Assembly (NCBI GenBank): GCA_002682825.1
Contig: NOKP01000019.1
Location: 927,164 to 991,163, forward strand
Length of the DNA stretch: 64,000 nucleotides
Direction of reading: 5' to 3'
Source of the DNA: Neonectria sp. B-13
Lineage: Eukaryota; Ascomycota; Sordariomycetes; Hypocreales; Nectriaceae
In this document: one piece after another, positions 33,864 through 44,974 of the stretch
How the letters are laid out: the number at the start of each line of letters is the position of its first letter
Numbering within the stretch: position 1 is the first letter of the stretch
Notes under the pieces: model-generated
What the model saw: only the letters and a program-made list of their open reading frames with translations
What the model was told of the DNA's origin: nothing
Database searches by the model: none
Position numbers and translations under genes: made by a program

Positions 33864-34770
33864 ATGACGACAGTCCAAGAACGCCACCCAGAGCTCTTTC
33901 AACCCATAAACTATGAGTCTCCACGGGGCAAGGAACGTCGTGTACCCATGCAAGTCCTTTGCTTGGGTTTCAACCGTACCGGCACTGCAAGTAAGTCCAT
34001 CAGCTAGTTCTCAACTTGCCATAATTAGGTCCTTACCAATCTACCACACAGCCATGTCTGCTGCCCTGGAGAAACTAGACATTCCTTGCTGGCACTCTTT
34101 TCATCTTCTGACCACCCGCTTTGGGGATAATGAGATGTGGCAGGATGCAATCGACCGCAAGTTTTTCGGCAAGGGCACACCTTTTGCTCGTAAAGAGTTT
34201 GATCAGCTGCTCCACTCGTTTGGCGCCGTCAGCTCAGACACGCCTGCGATAGCTTTCGCCGAAGACTTGATCGCCGCGTATCCTGAAGCCAAAGTCGTCC
34301 TCGTGGATAGGGATATTGATCAGTGGTATGAAAGCTATATGCATGCTATCATAGGAAATATGTTCGACCCTTTCACAAACATTGTGTATCAAATGGACAG
34401 AGCCTACATTCATCCTATTGGGAAAGTCCAGAAGAGTACCCTGGCTGGATGGGCGGGAATCCGGTCTCGTAAGGATGCTGAGCTGAAAGCTCGAGAAAAA
34501 TATCGCGAGCATTATGCGTTGGTCAGGAGTATTACACCACAGGAGCGATTGTTAGAGTTTAAACTTGAAGATGGCTGGGAACCGCTGTGCAAATTCTTGG
34601 GAAAGGAGGTACCTGCAAGCGAGTTTCCTAAGTTGAATGAGAAGGCTTGGTTTGATGAGAAAGCTTCTCTGTTGGTGAAAGAAGGGTTGAAAAAGGTGGC
34701 TATTAGGGCTTTACCGTGGATTGTTGCAATAATTGCTACTCGCTGGGCATGGTCTCATTACAGGACCTAG
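33864..34770 (+). CDS. Sulfotransferase-fold protein with a C-terminal membrane anchor
   Basis: Exons 33864-33990 and 34052-34770 give 281 residues. The first exon contains LCLGFNRTGTA followed by T-M-S-A-A-L, the P-loop-like phosphosulfate-binding element of the fungal sulfotransferase-like family (PF17784 type). Further on, PEAKVVLVDRDIDQWYESY matches the second conserved block, where a Ser or Asp contacts the cofactor. The C-terminus (RALPWIVAIIATRWAW) is hydrophobic and could anchor it in a membrane. Family members are very common in filamentous fungi, and few have known substrates. The ATG at 33864 was chosen because it puts the P-loop in the first exon; a later ATG in another frame would lose it. 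Confidence 0.82.
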
Positions 34771-35196
34771 GGTATATATTATACAGCTTCAGAAATAAGA
34801 ACACATACCTATGAATTGTACGCTGCTCGTGTGAGTGTAAGGCGTACCCCCACAGAAGTCCATCGAGAGGTTAAACTACTCCACAGAACCGAAGGAACTT
34901 CAGGGCCGCTAAGAGCGACGGACTGGTCCACACAGGGAATCATTAGCAAGCAAGTAAACAACTGGGTTCTTCGTAAAGCAAGGCACTTTAAGCATGTCCC
35001 AGTTGCTCGTATTAACAACCGCCGTTCTCGGACTGGCTTAAGGTATTCCGTCCTTCTCAATTTTTATTCTTTAAACCCGCGGGTGGATAGAACAGTATAG
35101 TGAATTTTTCCAATTGCTCAACAATGCCTGTCCCTTGACGCACTATGCGCTGAAAAGCAATGGATTTTAGTATTATAGTATTGATTCCATGTTACC
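34771..35196. other. Intergenic between convergent genes
   Basis: Short region downstream of the sulfotransferase-like gene and the PNP-type NLR. Nothing recognised. Confidence 0.5.
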
Positions 35197-38100
35197 CTAG
35201 ATGTCTTTTGGCCGCTTTGTTGCACGCCCACTAGAAATATCCTCGCAGTCTTCCCTGCCTCGATCATGTGAAGCATGAGACGGTACAGAGTTCACCAGGT
35301 TAGATAAGCGCACATATAATTGGCTGTCTCGCCCCCAAACAGCCTCGGCCCCATTCAATACCCTACGATAATACAACGAGGCTTCATCCACCCGGCCAAG
35401 CTCTATGTAAATAATGAAAAGGCTTAGCAGTGTCCTTAAGACAGAGATATTGGTGGCTAATAAAGTCGGCCCAAGAACCTTCTCGTAGCCATCCAGTGCT
35501 CGCTGGTACATTGCTTCAGCATCCTGAAGCCGGCCTTGGTCTGTATAGACACGGCCTATGTCATAGACTGTAATGAGTGTTAATGTATGACCTGGTCCCC
35601 ATGCCTTCTCATAGCCATCTAGTGCTCGCTGATGCATTGCCTCAGCATCCTGAAACCGGCCTTGGCCTACATAGATACGACCTAGGCGATTGACTGCCTC
35701 GAGTGTCAATGTGTGAGCTGGTCCCCATTCCTTCTCATAGGCATTCAGTGCTCGCTGGTACATTGCTTCAGCATCCTGAAGCCGGCCTTGGTGCGTATAG
35801 ACACCGCCTAGGTCATTGACTGCCTCAAGTGTCAATGTATGATTCAGTCCACATTCCTTCTCATAGCCATCTAGTGCTCGCTGGTGCATTGCCTCAGCGT
35901 CCTGAAACCGGTATTGATCTGCATAGACACGACCTAGGCGATTGACTACCTCGAGTGTCAATGTGTGATCTGGTCCCCACTCCTTCTCAGAGCCATCCAG
36001 TGCTCGCTGACATGTCACCTCAGCGTCCTGAAACCGGCCATGGATTGCAAAAAGAGTGCCCACTGGGCCCAAAGCCACCATAGCTTTATACTCGAGTGCC
36101 ACTCCTCTCATCGTCTCAAGACATCTATCCGCATGCGCATGAAGCCGCTGCTGTATAAACCAAAGCTGTCTCTCATCATGCTTCAGTATTTGCGATGCCA
36201 CGCAATAAATCGATGTTTGAACCATATCTTTATCGACTTCCCGGTTCAGCACATGTATCATCCACGAATGGACGCATCCATGCACGCTGTACCCTCGTGA
36301 CTCTGCCTGCTGGACTGCTGTAGGTGGATCAGCCTCTACAAGCCCGTGGCTACACAGTATTCTCATGATGCCATGAAACTGGAGCTTATTGTTCGTCATC
36401 TCAGCGAGCCATCCTGGCCCATCCACTTCGCCACCTTTTAGAAGCTCATACCATAAACCTTCATTGCCGAAATAAGCCCATTGTCGGAGAAGCATGGCTG
36501 CAATTGGGCTTTCCTGCTTGATGTGCTTATATGAAACACCCCAGGTCGAGTATAAGGTTTTGTCATATGATGGTAGTTGCGGGGCCTCTTTATGCAATTG
36601 CAGCCACGATTGATGGTACAATTGGAGATACTCGGTACAAGTCATTGACACTTGTTCCAAGTACGCTCCAGCTGTCGCAAGAGCAAGGGGTAGTCCATCA
36701 AGTTGTAGTGCGAGGTCGCGTGCGGCGGAGTCTACCAAATCCAGCTTAGTATTCCGTTATTGCTGATTTTAAGAGCGACTCACCTTGCTTGATGCTGTCA
36801 CGACGAGAAGTAGACGCTAGGATTTCCAGACTATCACTAGTATCTTTCAACTTGCCAAGTTGGATAGGCTTTCCCAGTTTTACCGATAACCGCGAGGTCA
36901 CGATAATAGCGCCATGATCTGTCTCGGGTAGGTATTGGTGAAGATCAAAAGCCTTTGGGTCGGCGTGTCCCCGGTGATTTTTCGCTGCTTCGTCAGTGCA
37001 GTCCTCCTCGGACAGGTCCGGTGGTCCACTCCTTGTGGTAATCGTGCTGGTCAACATCGGGCGGTCGTAATTGTCGTAAATGAGTAACCAGTGATCGTTT
37101 GGCGGCTCATCCAACCACCGTTTAACCGCTTCCACAATTCTGTTGGCATCTCGACTCTCCACCGCACTAGAGACGTACGTCATGGATGGGTCGTGGCGCA
37201 TGATCCGCTCAGCAACACGAGAAAAGCTTTGCCTCAATGTCGACTCGTCCCTTGCGTTCAACCATATCACTGTCGAGTAATCCGTACGATGTCGCTTGAA
37301 GTATGCAATCGCAAGCTGCGTCTTTCCAATACCACCCAACCCATGTAGGATAGCAGTACGGCGTCCCACAGTCCCTTTCAGAATGTCTTGTATTCGGCTC
37401 AGCTCTTCTTCTCTTGCCACGAACCGGGTAACTTCAAAGATCTCGGACAAATTGATTGGGAGTTGGAAAACGGCTGAATTCGATTGCATGTTGCAGTCTC
37501 TCCTATCAATAAGTTATGAATACAATGTGTCATCCTTCTCATCAAAGGATCGAGCTTACCTCTGTGTCTCTTCCTGAGGCAGGTGAAAGAATAGCTGCCT
37601 TGCATAGGCGGCGGCCACTGCTGCTGCATAGCCATGCCACTGGTCATTCTTATGGCTGTCGCAGTAGTCTGAGATGCCACGGATGATCAAGCATTGGAAA
37701 TCAGCAAGCGCTCCTGCTGCCTCCGTCTCAAAGCATAGTAGCTCATGCTGCTCTGCTAAGCGATCCCTCAGTGCAGCACTCTTGACAACCAGCTCCCCGG
37801 ACGCTATTGTACCTCGATGTACAACAACAAAGGACTAGTCGCCCTCCTCAACCTGTCTCTCGATTCGTTGCTCTGGAGCACATCCACCTTCATCGCAGGA
37901 TTTACCTGGCTGCTGATGAATGTAGCTTCGGTGGTACAGATGATCATTCGGGATGCCAGGAAACCTGAAACGTCGAATAGTTCGGCCACTCTTGAGGGTT
38001 CTCCGCGCACCCTGCCAGACGGGATCATGGTCCACTCTTTCTCGTTGCACTGCCAAGGCTTGTGCAGCGTTGAGGAAGATTTGCGGCGGCGGTGCAATGA

Positions 38101-38518
38101 TACCAGTCCGTTCAAAGTGACCCTCATTTGCCTTTCCATGGTCATATTGTACTGCCCCAGAGTGTATGCCAGTCGGTTTGCTCACCACCACATGACCTAA
38201 CCGTATCATCCCGTTGTCTGTCTGTACTGGTACACCACCTCCAATACCAACTAATAGGCCATATCTGAGGTTGGGGAATGTCATCCTCATCTGCGTAACT
38301 ACTGTGGCTGCAGAGCAGTTACCAGACTGGGGGAGACCCGCGACGACGATATTGTGGCTGTTGATGCTACCAAGTTTATAGATGTTGTGGTCTGCGGGCT
38401 TTTGTGGTAGAGCTTCGTGCTCCTCGTCCAACATCTCCATCGCGGCGATCTGTTCTACCTCCAGCGGGCAGATCCAAGCCGCTTTGTAGGCATCGCAGTT
38501 GAGGCGTCTTGGCGGCAT
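35197..38518 (-). pseudogene. NLR/STAND protein: PNP/UDP phosphorylase domain, NB-ARC, TPR repeats, with one in-frame stop
   Basis: Exons 37560-38518, 36784-37502 and 35197-36731 join in phase (about 1070 codons). Codons 1-319 encode a nucleoside-phosphorylase-like effector (YKAAWICPLEVEQIAAM, GLLVGIGGGVP, SYIHQQPGKSCDEGGC, RGISDYCDSHKNDQWHGYAA). NB-ARC follows, with P-loop GGIGKT (376-381), Walker B HWLLIYDNYD and sensor IIVTSR. Five 42-residue TPRs and a degenerate one lie at about 790-980, and a Ser/Arg-rich tail follows. A TAG at 37835-37837 (codon 228) cuts the phosphorylase domain, yet both flanks stay conserved in one frame. I found no intron that removes it in phase. PNP-type NLRs are presumed to kill or arrest the cell by acting on nucleotides. 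It may be a young null allele, a sequence error, or a read-through case. Confidence 0.8.
35413..36042 (-). repeat. Tandem 126-bp TPR-coding repeats of the PNP-type NLR
   Basis: Five 42-codon units with recurring blocks QDAEAM-QRALDGYEK and HTLTLEAVN. The middle three are most alike and the last is diverged at its end. As in the other NLR, the similarity at DNA level suggests copy exchange within the array. Confidence 0.85.
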
Positions 38519-39744
38519 CTCCGATCGGGTGAGCGCTGATGTTGTCGAAGCTGTGACGGTCACGTCTCTCGAGGTTTCGAGACGAGGGAGGTTTCGTGAT
38601 CATAGATACGTAAGCAACGTGCCGTTCAAGATGGGTTGAGGAACATGTCAGGACACTCCAAGTGCGAGCAACAGATGTCTCGCAATCAGGCTCGGTGTTG
38701 GGTCGCGAGGAGGGGTAACGCCTAAACGCCAGCCTTGTGCGGCTGAGTGTATGGCTGCCAACCAGACACGAATGAGAGAACGCCCTCCGTGCCTTGTAAT
38801 TGTAATCCAGGTATCCATTTGTTTTGCCTGATGAGCAGCTAGTTAAGCGCCAATTCTGGTTCCTGGGTTATCAAAACTGCATCCAATTTCGACTTTGACA
38901 CTGGTGTTCTGTGTTTGGGCCTGTCACGGCGGCGCTGAACTGGTTTGCGTGGTAAATGACGCCTAAAATCGGGCCGGCGCGTAGTTTTACGATGGTGACT
39001 GGTTTCAGAACTTAGAGCCACATTTCGATTCGACTGGAGGGAGACAAGTGGCGATCCGAAGAAGACATCTAACTTCTAGAACTGATTAACAAGCAAATAT
39101 AAAGCTCTAAAATAGCTAGCTATTTCAGCGAAGCTTCCAGGTAGAACTAAAGATAGCTGCGGCAGACGATACCACTTCATCGCGAAAATGAACATCGACG
39201 ACCTAAATCAATAGGAACTAGCAGGACAATATGATAGGTACAGTCATTTGACGGTTCTGTAATGGTGATGCTCACATCGTCAGCGAAAGTTCCCAGCCGA
39301 GGATTTTTCGCTCGTTTCGGCTGGCCGCTTTTCCGGGTGGGCCTGGATCTTGGATGAAGCGATCCCAAAATTGGTACTCCCAAGTCTCACTGTGAGATCG
39401 GTAAGGCTCTCACCGACACGATCTGAGAGATCAGGGCGTCCCCAACAGCTCAACCTTGCCTGGACCAGTCCGTATATGAAACCTATCAGTTGACTTCAAG
39501 GCACTAGCGTAGTCCGGCTAATTGCCCTGGAAAGCCTTGGCCCCCAAGGTGTGTGTGTAAGCAGAGCTGAATGGTCGTTCGGTTAAAATGGTGCAGGCAG
39601 CACTGCCACAACTTGGCGGTTGTCAAGAAAGCAAGGAATCAGCTCACCTTCTAATCTCAAATCCCCTCGTTTCAACTGCACGCCGCCTCGGAACCGCAGT
39701 CATCGAAAGCTTCGACAAGTTCCCGCTCAAGATCTGTAGCGACG
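38519..39744. other. Intergenic, divergent promoters
   Basis: About 1.2 kb between the PNP-type NLR start (-) and the secreted Cys-rich gene (+). No supportable gene. Confidence 0.5.
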
Positions 39745-40821
39745 ATGCCGCCATCATGCTTGGTCTCCCGCAGGATACTATTCGCTTTGATTTCCATCTC
39801 GCCTTCTGTGCACGGCGCGCTGGACCAGCAACCTCTCGCTGATGATAGCCAGAAAATCAATGTCGGCCCTTTGTATCCCAGTCGAGACGCGCTGATGACA
39901 ACATATCTCGACCCTGCATACCCTTGCGTCCCAGAGACAAACCAGCCAGTGGTCGAACTCGACATCCCGGTCAACACTTGCGCGTCGGCGAACTTCACGA
40001 TAAATAACAACGTGTTTCTGGAGTACCCTGGTCTCTGTGAAGGGGGAGTGCAAGCTCCATACATGGCCCTGTTTCCCAGCAGCGACTGTACAGGGGATCA
40101 TGTACACCCAGACTGGCAGATGAGCGGAATGGGTCCAGGCCATTGTCTATCCAAGGCTATTTGGGGCTTATCTACGTCCTTTGATCCGCCCAAAAACCAG
40201 TGGTCAATCATATTCCGCTGCGATGACGACGCATCCGCCAGCAGCACGAATGAGATGATCCGCATCAGTCTCCCACAACCTCCTCCGGTGACCAAGACCC
40301 CTGAGAAACCCAGGCCTACTTCAGCTTCAGTCTCAGACTCGGCCTGCTTCATCCCCGAGCTCGGCATGGCTGGCCACCCAAAATTCCTCTTCCAGCGCCC
40401 CGAACCCGATGTCTGCGTCAAAATAGCCCCCTGGCACAAGCTCAAGGTCTACAGAAACGCCTTGTGTGCGAACGGCACGGAAGCCAAGCTTGCGAGGTGG
40501 CTAGGCAACGACTGTGCTGGAGAGCCGATGACAGTGTCGTCACTGGACGAAGACTATGATGGTGCAAATGGTCAATCAAAGTGCATTAAGATGGGAGACG
40601 ATTATCAAACTAGCTACGCCTTCTGGTGTACTGGCGATGTGAAGAGTGGGAAGGTGGACGACAGCTTGTTCCCGGACGACGATGGAGAACAGGTCCACCT
40701 GCACTATTCCTTTGGAGATCCTTATCAAGACACGTCTATTGAGTCAAAGGCAACACCAAACCAAGTTTGTGGGTTTCTGGGTGTCTCACTTGCGGTGTGT
40801 CTTTTGTTTGGTTTATTTTAG
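39745..40821 (+). CDS. Secreted Cys-rich protein, probably GPI-anchored, family unknown
   Basis: A 358-residue single-exon product. Residues 1-24 (RRILFALISISPSVHG) look like a signal peptide. Two domains follow, separated by a Pro/Thr/Ser-rich linker (PPPVTKTPEKPRPTSAS). Each domain has several Cys and short beta-like blocks (CAS...FTINNNVFLEYPGLC in the first; CFIPEL, CVKIAPWHKLKVYRNALC in the second). The two halves share a V-x-I/V-Cys...Cys pattern, so an internal duplication is possible. The C-terminus (GFLGVSLAVCLLFGLF) is hydrophobic, as in a GPI signal. I do not recognise the family. Localisation at the cell wall or outer membrane is an inference from these ends. No enzyme motif is visible. 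Confidence 0.75.
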   Translation: MPPSCLVSRRILFALISISPSVHGALDQQPLADDSQKINVGPLYPSRDALMTTYLDPAYPCVPETNQPVVELDIPVNTCASANFTINNNVFLEYPGLCEGGVQAPYMALFPSSDCTGDHVHPDWQMSGMGPGHCLSKAIWGLSTSFDPPKNQWSIIFRCDDDASASSTNEMIRISLPQPPPVTKTPEKPRPTSASVSDSACFIPELGMAGHPKFLFQRPEPDVCVKIAPWHKLKVYRNALCANGTEAKLARWLGNDCAGEPMTVSSLDEDYDGANGQSKCIKMGDDYQTSYAFWCTGDVKSGKVDDSLFPDDDGEQVHLHYSFGDPYQDTSIESKATPNQVCGFLGVSLAVCLLFGLF

Positions 40822-41546
40822 TATTCGTGAGGAAATGGAGATGTCAAATTTCCTATTCTGCAAGAATCGCTAGATGAGGTTGTCCTGCGGTATCACATCA
40901 AGCCATGGGAATCTGGCGATGGAGACTTGGACGGGAACAACTGTGATTTGAGAATCTTTAAATAGAAGAGCGTAATTAAGCAAGACAATTCAGGAATATC
41001 GGGCATGCGACCTTGCAGTTGACGAAGGCGGTGCCAGAGATAGGCGAAGATGACAACACTACCTGCCTTAAGAATGGTAATTAAGGATAGCGACGCAAAT
41101 ATAGCTGATGTGAGGTAGGAGAATGCGACATAGACCCCAGGCTAGTTCCCAGAAGCGCTCACATATCTTAGAACCCGGCCGTGAACAGCTCTATAAGCCT
41201 CCGGTCAGTTGCTGTTGCTATCTAAGAGCTCATCAAAGAAGAGACTATTGTGGTGTCGTCCCATTTACTTCTAACCGATAGTTTGGGACATGCTCTAGCT
41301 CTATATTATTATTCCCCGAGTAATCCATCGTGTTTCTGATGCAATAGATACAGCTGTTTTCGTGAGGTTTCTATCTACTTTCATCTTGAAGTGTGACTTA
41401 TCGTGGTGTCGCGGACCACATTATAAATCTTGACGGTGCACCAATTGTTTTCATCTCCACTCACTGTGGCTATCACCACAAAAGGTGTTAAACTTCGTTA
41501 TTAAGCTGAAGTTAACAGCAAGGTTTTGATCTCCCAGCCATTCTTC
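40822..41546. other. Intergenic between convergent genes
   Basis: About 0.7 kb of AT-rich DNA carrying the 3' ends of the secreted Cys-rich gene and the WH1-repeat gene. No gene seen. Confidence 0.5.
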
Positions 41547-42861
41547 TCACTTTTGGTGTAATAATCCCCATACCCAGCCTGTAATCGCACTACCGCCTTC
41601 TTTGTAATTGCGTAGTAATTCCACAAGCTTCTTCCCACAAACGGTATTCTCCGCGGCGGCATCCATCACGTCCTCCGTGATAGTGATCTCGTGACCTTTC
41701 CGATGAAGTAATAGTGTCATCACTTCGACGCCATTTCCCCAGTTTCTTACAGCCATCATTAAGACTTGCTCGGTGATGGTGATTTCTTCCGCCCTTCGAT
41801 CGAGCAGTAATTCCATTACTTCCTTGCCTTTCCTATCGTTCGCCGCCGCGCCTTTCAATACCTTCTCTGTGATAGTGATGCTACTTCCTCTCTGGTCAAG
41901 CAGGCGAGTCATCACCTTTGTGCCATTCCCCCGATTGTTCCCCACGAACTTTAGCACCTTTTCAGTAATGATAATCTCGTCTCCCCTTCGATCAAGCAAT
42001 AAGGGGAAAACTTCCTTGCCATTCCCTCCATGGGAACCCCAATTGTTTGCTGCATGTTGTACCAACATGGGAGTCATGGCAATTTCTTTTCCTCTTCGGT
42101 CGAGCAGCATCGCCATCAAGTCCCTACCACATGCATCATTTCTCGCCGCATTATTTAGTACCTCTGATGTAAGCACGATCTCATCTCCTTTTTTATCGAG
42201 CAATAGTTCCATCACTTCCTTACCATTTCCCCAATTCTTTGCGGCAGCCATGAGTATGTCCTCAGTAATCGTAATCTCATCTCCCCTTCGATTAAGGAGG
42301 GAATCCATTAGTTCCTCGCCGCGATCGCTACTTTCTGCCGCCTCCATCAGCAACCGCTGAAGCTCTTCATTGTTCTTTGGTGTGGGTTTCACAGGTATTT
42401 CCTGAGGTTCTTTGTGTGGGTTGCTAGGTAATAGCACTGCCTTTACTTGAACATAGAATTCCACGGCGTCCTCTGCAAGCGCAAATGAAAGGCCGGCAAC
42501 ACATTCTTCAATCTCGAAAGTATGAAAACGAGCTTCGTCGACCTGGTAAGACCAGTTCTCGTAGATCTCCTGTTCCCAGAGTATGCCACTCGCAGTTGCC
42601 TAGAGCCATGTTAAACCATATCCACCATTTACCCTGCGGACAGGGATTACCCACAGATATATCAACAAGGCTGAGCCAGACACCGTGGGGCTTTGATCGA
42701 TCGGATAGTAGCACAATAGCGCCTTCATGTTCAGTCCAACTCCATTTTGCAGTGTCGGGCCAAGCCACATAGAGACGCGCCACAGCTACTGCGTAGGTTT
42801 TGAAGAGGGCATTGGATATGGTTTCGTTGACAATGCGGCGCTCATCGTGGGTCAGCGACAT
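41547..42861 (-). CDS. WH1 (WASP N-terminal) domain fused to 32-residue LLLDRRGDEITITE repeats
   Basis: Exons 42655-42861 and 41547-42599 join through a 57-nt intron (branch-like TTTAACAT, acceptor CTCTAG), giving 419 residues. Residues 1-125 match the WH1/EVH1 domain of fungal WASP: a start like MSLTHDERRIVNETIS, then YAVAVARLYVAWPDTAKWSW, WLSLVDIS, ILWEQEIYENW and FHTFEIEECVAGLSFA. A Pro/Lys linker follows. Residues about 150-410 hold seven and a half 32-residue repeats of the form GNGKEVM-LLLDRRGDEITITE-VL-AA. No actin-nucleating VCA end of WASP is present. WH1 domains bind proline-rich partners. Repeats of this kind occur at the sensing end of fungal NLR-type proteins. The gene is head-to-head with a subtilisin-like protease, 516 bp between starts. 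A recognition or adaptor role is inferred. Confidence 0.82.
41580..42400 (-). repeat. 96-bp coding repeats of the WH1-repeat protein
   Basis: About seven and a half tandem units of 32 codons lie within this span; the third unit has a four-residue insertion. The core LLLDRRGDEITITE is kept in most units, but the copies are clearly more diverged than the TPR arrays of the two NLR genes. Confidence 0.8.
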
Positions 42862-43377
42862 GTTGGTCCCGCTCTAGTCGCTAACAGGGTTGGAAAGGGA
42901 GGATGGGAATAAATGAACAAGAACCAGTAATCGTATAAAGGTATAAGATGTTAATAGTCAAGTAGGTGGACCGTCCCTGGGAGACACGATTTGTCAGTTA
43001 GCAACAAGACAACAATAGAAAACATACGGCTGTTATTCTGCAACTTTGCGCGATTTTCTAAGCATAAGTCCTTGAAACGTCACGTGGTGGGGGTTTATTC
43101 AGCCGCAGGTCCCCAGGATATGACCAGGCTGACGATTTGTGGATGCGAATGCTGTTTTTGTCAAGCCTTGTCGCGCATTCCCGATCAAGAGTCTGGGAGG
43201 AACCGCGGCGCAGGCTCAAGTTAATGGCCTGTTGATGCATCAGTTACTAGCCAAGCTAACAAACACCATAAAAGTCTGTGTAAGTTGTCCTAACTCCAAC
43301 GCCCCACGTTTGTTTCGTCTGTTGACCTAACTCCGACCCCACAGTTTCTCACATAACGTCCAGGTTCAATTTTATCA
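42862..43377. promoter_or_regulatory. Shared divergent promoter of the WH1-repeat and S8 protease genes
   Basis: Only 516 bp separate the two start codons, so both promoters share this interval. That would allow joint expression. I see no long inverted repeat or clear TATA pair. Short frames at 42991-43224 and 43058-43240 are not convincing genes. Confidence 0.5.
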
Positions 43378-44766
43378 ATGGAGCGGATCTTCTTGAGCGA
43401 GGGCGAGTTTCCCAAGCCTAGGAAGTTCAAGGGCATCCTGAAGACCTATCGAGACGGACGACGCCCAAGATTTCGTCTAAACTCCGATAATCCGCACAAG
43501 GCTGGAGCCGCCGAAACAAGGACGTATTCGGCGCCGCAGCTTGGGATCCAAGACCTGGGGCTTGATGAGTCTTACCAAGGGTCCCCTTCCAGTCCACCAC
43601 CCAGGTCTAGTAGCACTCCCAATACCGAACAAAGACTAGAAAGTCCCGACGGGTAGGTTGTCTCCTGGGTCACTATTCTCAATTGTACTGAGTATAGACC
43701 TGCTGCAGATGCCACCAAACGGATGCGTGGTTTACCTATTTCCAGCAATACACAGAGCCACTGGTGGCCGGTTTTCGAAGGTATCCCATACGACGGCGGA
43801 TTAAGATCGCAATACTTGACACGGGAATCGACCACAGACACACAGCCTTCAAAGACGCAGTAATCACGCGAGAAGACTTTTTGACTCCGCAAGGGGATGG
43901 TTTTGACGAGCACGGCCACGGCACGCATTGTGCTGGGCTACTATGCAAGGTCGCCCCCGCAGCTGAAATATACGTCGCAAGGGTATTGAATGGTGGAGAT
44001 GACCTCAACCCCGAGGTCGTCATCAAGGTAATCACACGATCTTGACTTTGTATATTGTGGCGCCGACGAAAACTAACATGAGCAGGCCCTCAACCGAGCG
44101 TCTCTTAAAGGGACTGACAAGGATGGCATAAAAAACTGGGACGTTGACATCATTACCATGTCGTTCGGCTTCCATGCCTGGAACCAGGCTGTCAACACCT
44201 GTCTGAAAGAAGTCGACGCTAGAGGGAAGATTGTATTTGCCGCTGCCTCTAACCACGGGACGCGGACTGAAGTGGCATTTCCGGCGAATTTACCCCAAGT
44301 CATTTGCGTCTTTTCAGCCAGTGGCGATGGGATCCCATCAAGCTTTAATCCACCTGCCATAGATGGCAATGAGTTTTGCGTCATCGGAGAGAATGTCGAG
44401 TCAGCATGGCGGTGCGGAGATCGAGGCGAGCTCATGCCAGAGCAGACAAACGTGACGCAGCGCCAGACAGGCACGTCCGTAGCAACACCTATCGCAGCGG
44501 GTATCCTGGCTCTGCTTCTTGAGCTTGTTTACCAAGGGCCAAAGTCAGAGCGCAAGAAGGATGGTATATTCGACCCAGAGGTGTTTCAGCGACTTGAAAC
44601 TTATAATGGTGTTGTACGCGCATTCAGACTTATGGCACCTGCTAGTAGGGCGGGTTCAAAGAACGACTATACTAACATCGTTCCATGGAACCTTATGTCA
44701 AAGAAGTGGACTCGCGATTATGTTGCAGCTGCACTTCACATGGCACTCACTAAAGGGGAGAGATGA
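43378..44766 (+). CDS. Subtilisin-like (S8) serine protease, intracellular
   Basis: Exons 43378-43652, 43709-44027 and 44086-44766 give 424 residues. No signal peptide is present. Residues 1-91 are basic and then proline-rich (QGSPSSPPPRSSSTP). The catalytic domain has the full triad: Asp 129 in IAILDTGID, His 162 in HGHGTHCAG and Ser 329 in GTSVATP. The oxyanion Asn is in AAASNHG. There is no obvious inhibitory propeptide, so control must come from another part or partner. S8 domains occur in fungi both as NLR effectors and as stand-alone cell-death proteases such as HET-Q2. This one stands alone, beside a convergent gene whose product looks gasdermin-like and head-to-head with a WH1-repeat gene. 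A role in activating a neighbour by cleavage is an inference. Confidence 0.9.
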
Positions 44767-44974
44767 CGCGATTATTTGGTTAGGTATTATTGCGCTTCAT
44801 ATAGTTTCCTTCATATCCCATGATGTCCTCAGTTCCTTACGCACCCCAGGTGTATAGTGAAACTTGTAATTTGTAAATAGAGTCAATCTGTAGCCTGACA
44901 ATTCTTGAAAACTCCGACCAACAAATTCTGCTCCTATCAATTAACCATAAACTTCCACATAACCACAAAAGCTC

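Noticed and set aside
37762..37905. A GTAAAT...CTAG intron that would remove the stop in the PNP-type NLR
   Set aside because: It removes conserved phosphorylase sequence and rejoins the exons in the wrong frame (phase 1 into a shifted frame).
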